A DNA stretch of 64,000 nt, taken from contig NZ_MQVY01000002.1 in the NCBI RefSeq assembly GCF_002954385.1, positions 229,690-293,689 on the forward strand, read 5' to 3'. Under the pieces are notes generated by a model. The model was not told the DNA's origin and did not search any database. It saw nothing but the letters and a program-made list of their open reading frames with translations. The translations under genes were made by a program, and so were the position numbers. Of the stretch, positions 8,522 through 17,489 are shown piece after piece (positions within the stretch are counted from its first letter, which is position 1; each line of letters begins with the position of its first letter). This DNA is from Tenacibaculum sp. SG-28 (lineage in GTDB: Bacteria > Bacteroidota > Bacteroidia > Flavobacteriales > Flavobacteriaceae).

Positions 8522-10897
8522 ATGAGTAACCAGTCTTTAATTAGAAAAGTGAAGAAAGTAACTTTTCTAGTGGCCTTATTCACTTGTATTCATGCAAATG
8601 CTCAAAAATATTCTATTTCGGGTTCTGTTGTAGACCAAAACCAGGAGCCATTACCGAATGCAAGTATTCGTATCACCGCATTAAATAAGGGAGCAAGCAG
8701 CGATTTTAATGGTACTTTTCAGTTTAAGATTCCCAAAGGAACATACCTGATAGAAGCTTCCTATGTGGGGTTTAAAACAGAAAAAAAGCGTATTGAGGTT
8801 TATAATAATCAAACGATTAATTTTGTGTTAGTCGAAGGAGACACCATGCTAGATGAAGTTTTGGTTTCTGCAGTTAGAGTAAAGGCGGATGCACCAGTAA
8901 CCCACTCTAACCTCACAAAAAAAGAAATTGAAAAACGGAATCTTGGTCAAGATATTCCTATTTTACTGAATTATTTACCTTCTGTTACTACTTCGTCTGA
9001 TGCAGGAGCAGGTATTGGATATACCTATCTTAGAGTTCGTGGTTCTGATGCAAGTAGAGTTAATGTGACAATTAACGGAATCCCATATAACGATAGTGAA
9101 AGTCAGGGAACTTTTTGGGTTAATTTAGGAGACTTTGCATCTTCCACAGAAAGCTTACAATTGCAACGAGGAGTTGGAACCTCTACCAATGGATCGGGAG
9201 CATTTGGAGCAAGTTTGAATATTTTAACAGACGGCATCTCCGAGGAGGCAGGTGGTGAAATTGCAAATTCTTTTGGTTCTTTTGGAACGAGAAAGCACAC
9301 GGTGAAATTTACTACTGGGAAAATAAACGATAATTTTGAACTTGCAGGACGGCTGTCTAAGATCTACTCCGATGGGTATGTAGACCGCGCCTTTACCGAT
9401 CTAAAATCTTATTTTCTTCAAGGTAGTTATACCGATGACACTACTTTAATTAAGGCTATTGTTTTTGGAGGCTCGGAAAAAACCTATCAGGCGTGGGCAG
9501 GGCTTACAAAAGAACAACTGGAGGAAGACCGGAGGCAAAATCCATACACCTACGACAACGAAACTGATAATTATTGGCAAGATCATTTTCAATTGCATTG
9601 GAATGAAAAACTATCGGAGAACTGGAACAGTATGATTAGTTTAAATTATACTAGAGGTAAGGGATATTTTGAACAGTATAAAACAGAAGAAGCAGCGAGT
9701 GATTACAACGACCTAATTAACGAGGATAGTGATGTTATTGTGCAACGGTGGTTAGACAATCATTTTTATGTTATCAATGGAACTTTAACGTATGACGACA
9801 AAGATAATTTGGAAGTTATATCTGGAGTTTCATACAACACCTACGACAATGATCACTATGGCGAGGTGATTTGGGGAAGTGACCTATCGGCAGGAACTAG
9901 CTGGGGAGATCGATATTACTTTAGTCAATCTAAAAAGACAGACTTTAGTATATTTTCCAAAGCATCCTATAGTATTTCCGAAAAGTTAAAGGCGTATTTA
10001 GATCTTCAAGGACGCTTTGTACACTATGAAACTGCAGGATTAACCTCTGATAGAAGCCCAATAGATGTAAATCAAAATTACAATTTTTTCAACCCAAAAA
10101 TTGGGGTAACTTACTTTATAGATGGCAATCATAGCCTATATGCATCGTATGCAAGAGCGAATAGAGAGCCTAATAGAAGTGATTTTGAAGGAGGAAACTC
10201 ACAGCACGAGAGCCTCGACGATTTTGAAATCGGATGGCGATTTGCCTCAGATAATTTTAAAGTAAATACGAATGTGTATTATATGGACTATCAAAATCAA
10301 TTAATTTTAAGTGGAGCCATAGACCCATTAACAGGAGAACCGCTGCGAACTTCTAGCGGAAATAGTTACCGCTTAGGATTAGAAATTGATGCAGATTTAA
10401 AATTGGCAGAAAATCTTTCTATGCGTCCTAACATCGCTCTTAGTAAAAACAGAAATCAAGACTACTATCAAAAAATAAATGGTGCGCTTATTAACCTAGG
10501 AGATACACCTATTGCCTTTTCACCAGACATTATTTTCGGAAATGCATTTGTTTATGAGCCTGTAGAGAATTTACAAATTGGATTTTTATACAAATACGTC
10601 GGCAAACAATACATGAGCAACTTGAATAGCGCCATTTCGGAAAATGATGTCTTGGAGGATTTCTTTACCAGTGATTTAAATCTTATCTATGAAATTCCAC
10701 TTAATAAAGTTTTTAAATCTATTGTATTTACCACGACTATTAACAACATATTTAACAAAGAATACGTAGATCGAGGCTATTACTTTACCTATGACGATAC
10801 TTGGTCTGACCCAAATTTTGTAACCACTTTAGATGGCGCTGGGTATTACCCACAGGCTACCATAAATTTCCTAAGTGGTATAACCCTAAAATTTTAA
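8522..10897 (+). CDS. TonB-dependent outer-membrane receptor, probably for thiamin
   Basis: The receptor has 791 residues. A signal peptide (cleavage likely after HANAQ) is followed by a carboxypeptidase-regulatory-like domain at about residues 30-115, a plug domain at about 120-235 with TYLRVRGSDASRVNVTING and GVGTSTNGSGAFGASLNI, and a 22-strand barrel that ends in phenylalanine (SGITLKF), as outer-membrane barrels do. It would bring a scarce ligand across the outer membrane with energy from TonB-ExbBD. The TPP riboswitch directly upstream says the ligand is thiamin or a thiamin precursor, as proposed for thiamin-regulated receptors in Bacteroidota. The start ATG at 8522 follows an A-rich stretch with no Shine-Dalgarno sequence, which is normal here. 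No thiamin kinase or pyrophosphokinase is beside it. Confidence 0.93.
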   Translation: MSNQSLIRKVKKVTFLVALFTCIHANAQKYSISGSVVDQNQEPLPNASIRITALNKGASSDFNGTFQFKIPKGTYLIEASYVGFKTEKKRIEVYNNQTINFVLVEGDTMLDEVLVSAVRVKADAPVTHSNLTKKEIEKRNLGQDIPILLNYLPSVTTSSDAGAGIGYTYLRVRGSDASRVNVTINGIPYNDSESQGTFWVNLGDFASSTESLQLQRGVGTSTNGSGAFGASLNILTDGISEEAGGEIANSFGSFGTRKHTVKFTTGKINDNFELAGRLSKIYSDGYVDRAFTDLKSYFLQGSYTDDTTLIKAIVFGGSEKTYQAWAGLTKEQLEEDRRQNPYTYDNETDNYWQDHFQLHWNEKLSENWNSMISLNYTRGKGYFEQYKTEEAASDYNDLINEDSDVIVQRWLDNHFYVINGTLTYDDKDNLEVISGVSYNTYDNDHYGEVIWGSDLSAGTSWGDRYYFSQSKKTDFSIFSKASYSISEKLKAYLDLQGRFVHYETAGLTSDRSPIDVNQNYNFFNPKIGVTYFIDGNHSLYASYARANREPNRSDFEGGNSQHESLDDFEIGWRFASDNFKVNTNVYYMDYQNQLILSGAIDPLTGEPLRTSSGNSYRLGLEIDADLKLAENLSMRPNIALSKNRNQDYYQKINGALINLGDTPIAFSPDIIFGNAFVYEPVENLQIGFLYKYVGKQYMSNLNSAISENDVLEDFFTSDLNLIYEIPLNKVFKSIVFTTTINNIFNKEYVDRGYYFTYDDTWSDPNFVTTLDGAGYYPQATINFLSGITLKF

Positions 10898-10898
10898 T

Positions 10899-10928
10899 AA
10901 AAAATCCGAGTATTAACTCGGATTTTTA
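10899..10928. terminator. Bidirectional terminator
   Basis: Stem ATCCGAGT/ACTCGGAT with a four-base loop, flanked by an A run on the left and a T run on the right. It can therefore stop the TonB receptor transcript and the convergent small gene. It overlaps the stop codon of the latter. Confidence 0.9.
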
Positions 10929-11345
10929 ATTTTGCCTACTCAATTCAAATACTTTCTCTAGGAGCTTTTGCAAAGGAACTGGTGGTGCTCCTGCATCAAA
11001 AGCCTGAGACGAATACGTGCTGTCTCTTAGGTACACGGAAACATTAGCCTGCATAGCTTTGTCTCTAGCCCTTTCGTTTGTAGGTGCTTTAAAGCTTGGT
11101 ATTTTCGATGCATCAATTTCATTTAATAAATCGGAAAGCTCTTGGTAATCGTTTGCAGTGATTGGATGATTTTTATAGCTATCTCCATTTACGTAAATAA
11201 TTTTGTCTGGAAATACCGTTAGTTGCGAAAAACTGCCTCTTGCCTTAATTTTATATACAAGTTTATCAAATTTTGGAGTATCTGTTTGAGTATAGCCCAT
11301 TGCTGTGACTATAAATGTCAAAATAAGTAAATAAAAATATCTCAT
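10926..11345 (-). CDS. Small secreted protein of unknown function
   Basis: The protein has 139 residues and an N-terminal signal peptide (MRYFYLLILTFIVTAMGYTQ). The mature part is mixed alpha/beta with the stretch KLVYKIKARGSFSQLTVFPD. It has no cysteines after the signal, so it is probably a soluble periplasmic protein and not a lipoprotein. I recognise no catalytic motif or named family. It is convergent with the TonB receptor and divergent from the Bax-inhibitor-like gene. It appears to be transcribed alone. Confidence 0.7.
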   Translation of the reverse strand: MRYFYLLILTFIVTAMGYTQTDTPKFDKLVYKIKARGSFSQLTVFPDKIIYVNGDSYKNHPITANDYQELSDLLNEIDASKIPSFKAPTNERARDKAMQANVSVYLRDSTYSSQAFDAGAPPVPLQKLLEKVFELSRQN

Positions 11346-11463
11346 ATCTGTAACAATAGTAAAAATAGAGAAAAAGATTCATATTTAATCGAACTAATAA
11401 CCATTAAAATTATTTTTTATATGTTGTTGTTAAAAGATATATTTACCAAAACAATAATCAAAT

Positions 11464-12165
11464 ATGGAAAACACAATTAATACTAAAGTATTAGTTTCAG
11501 AAGTTTCTGAAACGGAAAGAATCGCTTTTTACAAGAAAACTTATGCACATGTTGCAGGAGGGGTTTTACTATTTATTCTCTTTGAATATTTACTCTTACA
11601 GAGTGCCACTATAGTAGAGTTTGCCCTTTCAATGACACAAGGCTATCGATGGCTTTTACTTTTAGGAGGATTTATGCTTATTACTAATTATGCGGAAAGC
11701 ACTGCTTTAAAAACTACCGATAAAAACTTGCAATACCTGGCCTATGCAGGTTATATTTTCGCAGAGGCTTTTATTTTTATCCCATTAATATACATGGCAA
11801 TCGTATATACCAATAGTGTTGAACTTTTACAACAAGCAGCAATAGTGACCATTGGATTATTTGCGGGTATTTCTTCAATAGTATTCCTTACTAAAAAAGA
11901 TTTTTCGTTTCTACGAGCAGGAATCACCATAGGATTTTTTATTGCTCTCGGACTTATTATTGCAGGTACTTTATTTGGATTCACACTTGGATTGTGGTTT
12001 TCTGTTGGAATGTGTGTTTTGGCTGCAGGATCTATTTTATACCAAACCTCTAATTTAGTCCATAAATTTTCTACCGATGACTACATTCCGGCTGCCTTAG
12101 GTTTATTTGCCTCTCTAATGTTGTTGTTTTGGTATGTCATTCAAATATTTATGTCTCGAGATTAA
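11464..12165 (+). CDS. Bax inhibitor-1/YccA-like membrane protein
   Basis: A 233-residue polytopic protein with seven hydrophobic segments after a charged N-terminus (SEVSETERIAFYKKTYAHVAGG), the typical opening of the BI-1/YccA family. The last segment ends FWYVIQIFMSRD. Family members act in the inner membrane. Some are pH-sensitive calcium leak channels and YccA modulates FtsH, but the role of the flavobacterial proteins has not been fixed. Length and topology are normal. It stands alone, with a strong terminator after it. Confidence 0.85.
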   Translation: MENTINTKVLVSEVSETERIAFYKKTYAHVAGGVLLFILFEYLLLQSATIVEFALSMTQGYRWLLLLGGFMLITNYAESTALKTTDKNLQYLAYAGYIFAEAFIFIPLIYMAIVYTNSVELLQQAAIVTIGLFAGISSIVFLTKKDFSFLRAGITIGFFIALGLIIAGTLFGFTLGLWFSVGMCVLAAGSILYQTSNLVHKFSTDDYIPAALGLFASLMLLFWYVIQIFMSRD

Positions 12166-12192
12166 TCGTATAAATTAAAATCTCAATAAACT

Positions 12193-12222
12193 AAAAAAGC
12201 AACCTTTTAGGGTTGCTTTTTT
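12193..12222. terminator. Bidirectional terminator
   Basis: A perfect 12-bp stem (A6-GCAACC paired with GGTTGC-T6) with a six-base loop lies between two convergent genes and has T runs on both strands. Confidence 0.9.
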
Positions 12223-12236
12223 AGTGATATAGTTTT

Positions 12237-13448
12237 TTAACACAACATCATTTGGGCCTTCTTGACGGCATTAACAAATACATCAATCTCTTCTTTGGTA
12301 TTGTAAAAAGCAAAGGAAGCTCTTACTGTACCAGGTATTTCATAATAATCCATAATGGGCTGTGTGCAATGTTGGCCTGTTCTTACAGCGATCCCTAATT
12401 TATCTAAAATAGCCCCTATATCGTATGGATGTACACCATCTATGTTGAAAGAGATTACAGAAGTTTTTTTCGATGTTCCGTATATTTTTAGTCCTTCAAT
12501 TTTTTCTAATTGCGCAGTTCCGTAGGTTAACAATTCATTTTCTCGAGTTGCAATAGCATCAAATCCAATAGAATTCATATAATCTAAGGCTACGCCAAAG
12601 GCGATTCCACCACAAATATTAGGCGTACCTGCTTCAAATTTATGTGGTAACCCAGCATAAGTGGTTTTTTCAAAGGTGACAGTTTCGATCATTTCGCCAC
12701 CTCCTTGGTATGGCGGCAACATTTGCAACAATTCCTCTTTACCATACAGCATACCAACTCCTGTTGGCCCACACATTTTATGAGCTGAAGCGACATAAAA
12801 ATCTACGTTAAGCTCCTGTAAATCTGGTTTTATATGGGGGCAAGCTTGAGCACCATCAATTAAAACATAGGCACCAAAGCTATGTGCTGCCGCAATTATT
12901 TCCTCAATTGGGTTAATGGTTCCTAGTGCATTGGAAATATGATTACAGAATACTAGTTTTGTTTTTTCATTCAACAAGCTATGAAATACTTCCATCTGCA
13001 AAGAACCATCTTGCTGCATTGGAATAACCTTCAGAATAGCTCCAGTTTTTTCACATAGCATTTGCCAAGGAACAATGTTAGCGTGATGTTCAAGAGCAGA
13101 CACCAAAATTTCGTCTCCTTCGTTTAGTAAAGTAGAGAATCCTGAGGCAACAATATTTATACTATTGGTAGTGCCTGCGGTTAAAATTATTTCATAGGAA
13201 TGTTTTGCATTAAAATGCTTCTGTATTTTGATACGAGCTTCCTCGTATTTATCAGTTGCTTCCTGACTCAACGTATGTACTCCACGGTGGATGTTTGCAT
13301 TGTAATTAGAATAATAATCTACGATTGCGTCAATAACCACCTTTGGAGTTTGTGAGGTAGCAGCATTGTCAAAATACACTAAAGGTTTCCCGTGTACTTT
13401 TCTATTCAGTACCGGAAAATCTGCTCTAATTTTATCTATTGCAAACAT
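12237..13448 (-). CDS. sufS: Cysteine desulfurase, SufS type
   Basis: PLP enzyme of 403 residues that removes sulfur from cysteine as an enzyme persulfide for iron-sulfur cluster assembly. Features in order: YFDNAATSQTP near residue 25, NIHRGVHTLS near 53, HHANIVPW near 122, the PLP-binding lysine in ASAHKMCGPTG near 225 and the active-site cysteine in RTGQHCTQP near 360. The cysteine lies in a short loop of the SufS/CsdA type. No sufB, sufC, sufD or sufE lies next to it, so this may be a stand-alone copy supplying other acceptors. A -7 promoter box is at 13465-13472. A convergent terminator follows the stop. Confidence 0.93.
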   Translation of the reverse strand: MFAIDKIRADFPVLNRKVHGKPLVYFDNAATSQTPKVVIDAIVDYYSNYNANIHRGVHTLSQEATDKYEEARIKIQKHFNAKHSYEIILTAGTTNSINIVASGFSTLLNEGDEILVSALEHHANIVPWQMLCEKTGAILKVIPMQQDGSLQMEVFHSLLNEKTKLVFCNHISNALGTINPIEEIIAAAHSFGAYVLIDGAQACPHIKPDLQELNVDFYVASAHKMCGPTGVGMLYGKEELLQMLPPYQGGGEMIETVTFEKTTYAGLPHKFEAGTPNICGGIAFGVALDYMNSIGFDAIATRENELLTYGTAQLEKIEGLKIYGTSKKTSVISFNIDGVHPYDIGAILDKLGIAVRTGQHCTQPIMDYYEIPGTVRASFAFYNTKEEIDVFVNAVKKAQMMLC

Positions 13449-13464
13449 TTTCTATAATTTACTA

Positions 13465-13472
13465 CAAAGATA
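13465..13472 (-). promoter_or_regulatory. -7 promoter element for sufS
   Basis: On the minus strand this reads TATCTTTG, an exact consensus match, 16 bases upstream of the sufS ATG. Confidence 0.5.
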
Positions 13473-13512
13473 ATACTTGGTTTATTAAAAATCATGTAAA
13501 CAATTAAATTAT

Positions 13513-13520
13513 TACATTTG
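13513..13520 (+). promoter_or_regulatory. -7 promoter element for the serine hydrolase
   Basis: TACATTTG matches TAnnTTTG exactly and ends six bases before the first possible ATG (13527). The transcript should start at or next to that codon, so the mRNA may be leaderless. Confidence 0.55.
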
Positions 13521-13526
13521 TGAAAA

Positions 13527-14861
13527 ATGAATTTCATGAAGTTATTTAAAAGACTAATCCTGCTAATACTTATTGTTATTGGAATTGTAGTTTACCGCAA
13601 CTATCCTAGACTAAATCTACTAGCTGGATATGCCGCTAAAAACACCGCCTCCTCTGTTTTTCTTGCCAACAGAACATTAACTTTTACAGATAGCACTGAC
13701 AATAACTTCTCCCCTGTAAACCTGGCTTCTAATACAATTAATACCGAGGAAGAATCTGCCACTAGTTCTGCTTTTGGATTGCTTTCCAGAAAGGCAATTT
13801 ACAGACGAGGTTTAGGAGCTGTTTTGGTGCCAAAAAACGCAGATGTTTCCAAATCTTATCGAACTCCAAATCGAAATACAAAACCTAAAAATATCCCATA
13901 TCCATATGGGAATGGAAAACAAAAAGACACTTTATTTCAAAATATTAACTACGATAAAGTAAATAAGGCTGTAGCAAACATGTTTAACGATACCAACAAA
14001 ACTAGAGCTGTTATCGTAATTTATAAAGATCAGATAATTGCTGAAAAATACGATACTGATTTTACGAAAGAATCTAGAATTTTGGGCTGGTCTATGACAA
14101 AAAGTATCACTGCTACTATGTTTGGTATATTACAACACAAAGGTAAAATAAATGTAAAAGACACTCCAAATTTTCAGGAATGGCAAAACGATGCTCGTAG
14201 AGATATTACCATTCATAATTTGCTACAAATGAATTCTGGGCTAGAATGGGAGGAAGATTACAATACTATCTGTGATGTTACCGAGATGTTGTTTCTTTCG
14301 GAAGACATGACCAAAACGCAAATAAATAAACCATTAATAGGTGAACCAAACAAAACATGGAATTACTCTTCGGGCACTACTAATCTTTTATCTGGTTTAC
14401 TACGCGAGCAATTTAACAGTCATCAAGAGTACCTTGATTTTTGGTATACTGCCTTATTAGACAAAATTGGTATGCATTCTATGGTTTTAGAGGCAGATAT
14501 GTCTGGAAATTATGTTGGTTCTTCTTATGGTTGGGCAACACCAAGAGATTGGGCAAAACTTGGTTTACTCTATTTACATAAAGGAAATTGGAACGGAGAA
14601 CAAATCTTTGCAAAAGAATGGGTCACCTATGCCACTACGCCAACACCCAGCTCAAACGGTTGGTATGGTGCGCAAATTTGGCTTAATGCTGGGAAACGCT
14701 ATCCCGATGTTCCCGAAAACATGTATTCCTTTAATGGTTATCAGGGGCAAAATGTTTTTATTTTACCCGATCAAGAAATGGTAATTGTTCGAATGGGCTT
14801 AACTAAAAATGCAGATATTAATGTATTTTTGAAAGAAATTATTTCTGGTGTAAAAAATTAG
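13527..14861 (+). CDS. Serine hydrolase of the class C beta-lactamase/PBP family
   Basis: A 444-residue protein with an N-terminal membrane anchor (LILLILIVIGIVVY), a low-complexity linker of about 100 residues and a beta-lactamase-fold domain from about residue 140. The nucleophile motif SxxK is SMTK near residue 190 (GWSMTKSITATM). The second motif position reads NYSSGTTN near 290, so the usual YxN is Tyr-Ser-Ser. A late SFNGYQGQNVFILP segment matches the HxG/KTG-like strand region. Members hydrolyse esters, D-amino-acid peptides or beta-lactams, and the substrate here is unknown. ATG at 13527 and ATG at 13536 are both usable. An SdpI-like gene follows three bases after the stop, which indicates co-transcription. 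Confidence 0.88.
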   Translation: MNFMKLFKRLILLILIVIGIVVYRNYPRLNLLAGYAAKNTASSVFLANRTLTFTDSTDNNFSPVNLASNTINTEEESATSSAFGLLSRKAIYRRGLGAVLVPKNADVSKSYRTPNRNTKPKNIPYPYGNGKQKDTLFQNINYDKVNKAVANMFNDTNKTRAVIVIYKDQIIAEKYDTDFTKESRILGWSMTKSITATMFGILQHKGKINVKDTPNFQEWQNDARRDITIHNLLQMNSGLEWEEDYNTICDVTEMLFLSEDMTKTQINKPLIGEPNKTWNYSSGTTNLLSGLLREQFNSHQEYLDFWYTALLDKIGMHSMVLEADMSGNYVGSSYGWATPRDWAKLGLLYLHKGNWNGEQIFAKEWVTYATTPTPSSNGWYGAQIWLNAGKRYPDVPENMYSFNGYQGQNVFILPDQEMVIVRMGLTKNADINVFLKEIISGVKN

Positions 14862-14864
14862 CAT

Positions 14865-15206
14865 ATGAATCCTTTTTACTACGTACTATCTATCAATGGT
14901 TTACTTTTTATTTTCAGTATTCTCTTTTATTTTTTTCCTCCTAAAAACATAAATTCTTTTTATGGATATCGCACCAATAAAACAATGAAAAATGAGACGA
15001 TTTGGAATTTCGCCAATGATTTTTTCACAAAACAGTTACTAAAGTATGCAGGGTTTTCATTAGCAGCTGCAATTCTTTTCGTTTATCTCGGAAAAGAGGT
15101 AACATGGCAACCTATGGCTATTATGCTACTTTCTTTAGCAGTAGCCGTTATAAAAACGGAGCAAGAACTCAGTAAAAATTTTGATGATGATGGAAACAAA
15201 AAATAA
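14865..15206 (+). CDS. SdpI-like membrane protein
   Basis: A 113-residue protein with three hydrophobic helices. The family signature (FYGYRTxxxMKNxxxWxFAN) is near residues 32-52, matching the SdpI/YhfL C-terminal domain. In Bacillus the SdpI family gives immunity to a secreted killing factor, but most homologues in other bacteria have no known role. It begins three bases after the serine hydrolase stop, so the two form one unit. It is convergent with the SCO1 gene, and only seven bases separate the two stops. Confidence 0.8.
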   Translation: MNPFYYVLSINGLLFIFSILFYFFPPKNINSFYGYRTNKTMKNETIWNFANDFFTKQLLKYAGFSLAAAILFVYLGKEVTWQPMAIMLLSLAVAVIKTEQELSKNFDDDGNKK

Positions 15207-15213
15207 TAACTGC

Positions 15214-15887
15214 TTACTTATATTCTTCTTTTAATGTTGTAATATCTGCAATAATTTTCTGCATGTTCTCTTTTTTAGTACCGTCATAGATACCTCGGAT
15301 TCTTCGGTCTTTATCGATGAGTACAAAATTTTCTGTATGGATAAAATCGTTTTCATCACCATTGCCCTCATCTAAAACTGCAAAATAACTTTTACGTGCT
15401 AAATCGTAAATATCTTTTTTGTTCCCTGTAGTAACATTCCATTTTCCATCGATTACACCTTTTTATCTGCGTAAGCTCGTAACACGGAAACACTATCTAT
15501 ATCAGGAGTAACCGAATGTGACAAAAACATTACATCCTCATCATTTTTAAAGTGCTCTTGTAGTTCAGCCATATTGTAGGCCATGACAATACAGATAGAC
15601 TGGCATCTTGTGAAGAAAAAGTCTGCGATGTAAATTTTACCTTTATAGTCATTTTGCGTGACAGTATCACCGTTTTGATTAAGCAAGGTGAAATCAGCAA
15701 CCGTATGATTTTTGGCTTTATTTCTTACCGAAGCATCCACTAACTTTGGGTTCACATCAATGGGATTATATATTGGTAAACGGGTATCTACTTTTAATAA
15801 GTAAAAAAAGATCGGTAATACAACAATTGTAAAAACCGCGAAAAACCGAAGGGTATTTTTAGACTTTTTGAAGAATTTTAAATCCAT
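15214..15887 (-). CDS. SCO1/SenC-type copper chaperone (frameshifted)
   Basis: Thioredoxin-fold membrane-anchored protein that delivers copper to, or reduces, the CuA centre of cytochrome oxidase. An N-terminal anchor (LRFFAVFTIVVLPIFFYLL) is followed by DFTLLNQNGD and IYIADFFFTRCQSICIVM, with the metal-binding CxxxC near residue 100. The frame closes early at YADKKV. Adding one base to the T run at 15450-15454 (AAAAA on the coding strand becoming six) restores ADKKGVIDGKWNVTTG and the rest, including the conserved histidine in DENDFIHTENFVLID and the C-terminal TTLKEEYK. The repaired protein has 224 residues, typical for the family. The break is most likely a sequencing error. Confidence 0.87.
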
Positions 15888-16008
15888 TTAAGCTAAATTT
15901 TAAACAAAAATACAACTTATAAAATCTAATATTTACAGGAAGATTAAAAAGTTTGTTAAATCAACAGCACTCGTGACTTACAAACTTTTAGAACTCTTAT
16001 GAAAAGCG

Positions 16009-16016
16009 TACATTTG
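16009..16016 (+). promoter_or_regulatory. -7 promoter element for rseP
   Basis: TACATTTG is an exact consensus match, 27 bases upstream of the rseP ATG. A TTTA at 15986-15989 lies close to the usual -33 spacing. Confidence 0.5.
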
Positions 16017-16043
16017 CAACATTGAAAATTAGAAAAATACTAT

Positions 16044-17390
16044 ATGGAGATTTTAATAAAAGCATCTCAATTTATTTTAAGCTTATCGCTTTTAATAGTT
16101 TTACACGAGCTCGGTCATTTCATACCTGCCAAGCTTTTTAAAACTAGGGTAGAGAAATTCTACCTATTTTTTGATTATAAGTTTTCGTTATTTAAAAAGA
16201 AAATCGGAGAGACGGTTTATGGAATCGGTTGGATACCTCTTGGTGGCTATGTAAAAATATCAGGTATGATTGATGAAAGCATGGATACCGATCAAATGAA
16301 AGAGGAACCAAAACCTTGGGAATTTAGATCCAAACCTGCATGGCAAAGACTTATTATTATGCTTGGTGGTGTTACTGTTAATTTTATCCTCGGTATACTT
16401 ATTTACATCTTATTAATGTATACCTACGGGGAAAAGTACTTACCAAATGAAAGTGTGAAAGATGGTATTTGGGCACAAGATGAACTGGCCACAGAATTAG
16501 GATTGGAAACTGGTGATAAAATACTTAGTATCGATGGTAAGTCGGTGCAAAAATTTAGAGAACTCCCATTAGAATTTATTAACGGGTCGGAATACACAGT
16601 AGAGAGAAATGGAGAAAACGTACAAAAGAAAATTCCCGTTGACTTTATCTCAAAATTAGTAGATCGAGGTAAAAGTGCTGGGGCTTTTTTATTACCGAGA
16701 TATCCTTTTATAATTGCAGAGGTAAGCCAAGATTCTATTAATGGTGGAGCAGACATTCAACCAAAAGATATCGTTGTAGGCATTAATGGAACTCCCATAA
16801 AATATTACGATGAAGCCAAACCTATCATAGAAACTTTGAAAGGGCAAGACATTACCCTAACTGTTCGCAGAGGAGAAGAAACAAAATCAATACCTGCTAA
16901 AGTTTCAAAGCATGGTAATTTAGGCGTAGTTTGGTCGGCAGTTTCCTTACCTGATTTGGAAAAATTAGGATACTATCAATTGGCCGAAAAATCCTATTCC
17001 TTTGCCGAAGCAGTTCCTGCAGGAACAAAGAAAGCCTGGACAACACTAACCAATTATGTAAAACAGTTAAAAAAAATAGTTAATCCAAGTACAGGAGCAT
17101 ACAAAGGTCTCGGTGGGTTCATCTCTATTGGAAGTATATTTCCATCGCAATGGAGCTGGCAAACATTTTGGAGCATTACCGCATTTTTATCCATTATGCT
17201 TGGTTTTATGAATCTACTTCCAATTCCTGCTTTAGATGGCGGACATGTTGTATTCACCTTATGGGAAATGATCACGGGTAAAAAACCTAGCGATAAGTTC
17301 TTAGAATATGCACAAGTAACTGGTTTTGTAATTCTTGTTGCATTACTGCTGTTTGCCAATGGAAATGATATTTTTAGAGCTTTTAAATAG
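16044..17390 (+). CDS. rseP: Site-2 metalloprotease RseP
   Basis: An inner-membrane zinc protease of 448 residues that cuts membrane-embedded substrates such as anti-sigma factors and leftover signal peptides. The zinc motif HELGH is near residue 22 in the first transmembrane helix. Two PDZ-like regions lie in the periplasmic portion at about residues 130-290 (LGLETGDKILSIDGKSV and GGADIQPKDIVVGINGTP). The third zinc ligand motif, NLLPIPALDGGH, lies near 395 in a later helix. The length is normal for the Bacteroidota version. It is flanked by the SCO1 gene (divergent) and dinB (same strand, 99 bases downstream with its own promoter). Confidence 0.95.
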   Translation: MEILIKASQFILSLSLLIVLHELGHFIPAKLFKTRVEKFYLFFDYKFSLFKKKIGETVYGIGWIPLGGYVKISGMIDESMDTDQMKEEPKPWEFRSKPAWQRLIIMLGGVTVNFILGILIYILLMYTYGEKYLPNESVKDGIWAQDELATELGLETGDKILSIDGKSVQKFRELPLEFINGSEYTVERNGENVQKKIPVDFISKLVDRGKSAGAFLLPRYPFIIAEVSQDSINGGADIQPKDIVVGINGTPIKYYDEAKPIIETLKGQDITLTVRRGEETKSIPAKVSKHGNLGVVWSAVSLPDLEKLGYYQLAEKSYSFAEAVPAGTKKAWTTLTNYVKQLKKIVNPSTGAYKGLGGFISIGSIFPSQWSWQTFWSITAFLSIMLGFMNLLPIPALDGGHVVFTLWEMITGKKPSDKFLEYAQVTGFVILVALLLFANGNDIFRAFK

Positions 17391-17477
17391 GCATTAATCT
17401 AAAAACCATAAAAGGAATCTCCCAAGTTAACAATTGCCTCGGTAGTTTTTTTAATTTCAAAATTGTGCTGTATTTCG

Positions 17478-17485
17478 TAATTTTG
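17478..17485 (+). promoter_or_regulatory. -7 promoter element for dinB
   Basis: TAATTTTG is an exact consensus match that ends four bases before the dinB ATG at 17490. The transcript would begin at about the start codon, so it may be leaderless. I see no LexA-type palindrome. Confidence 0.55.
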
Positions 17486-17489
17486 TAGG

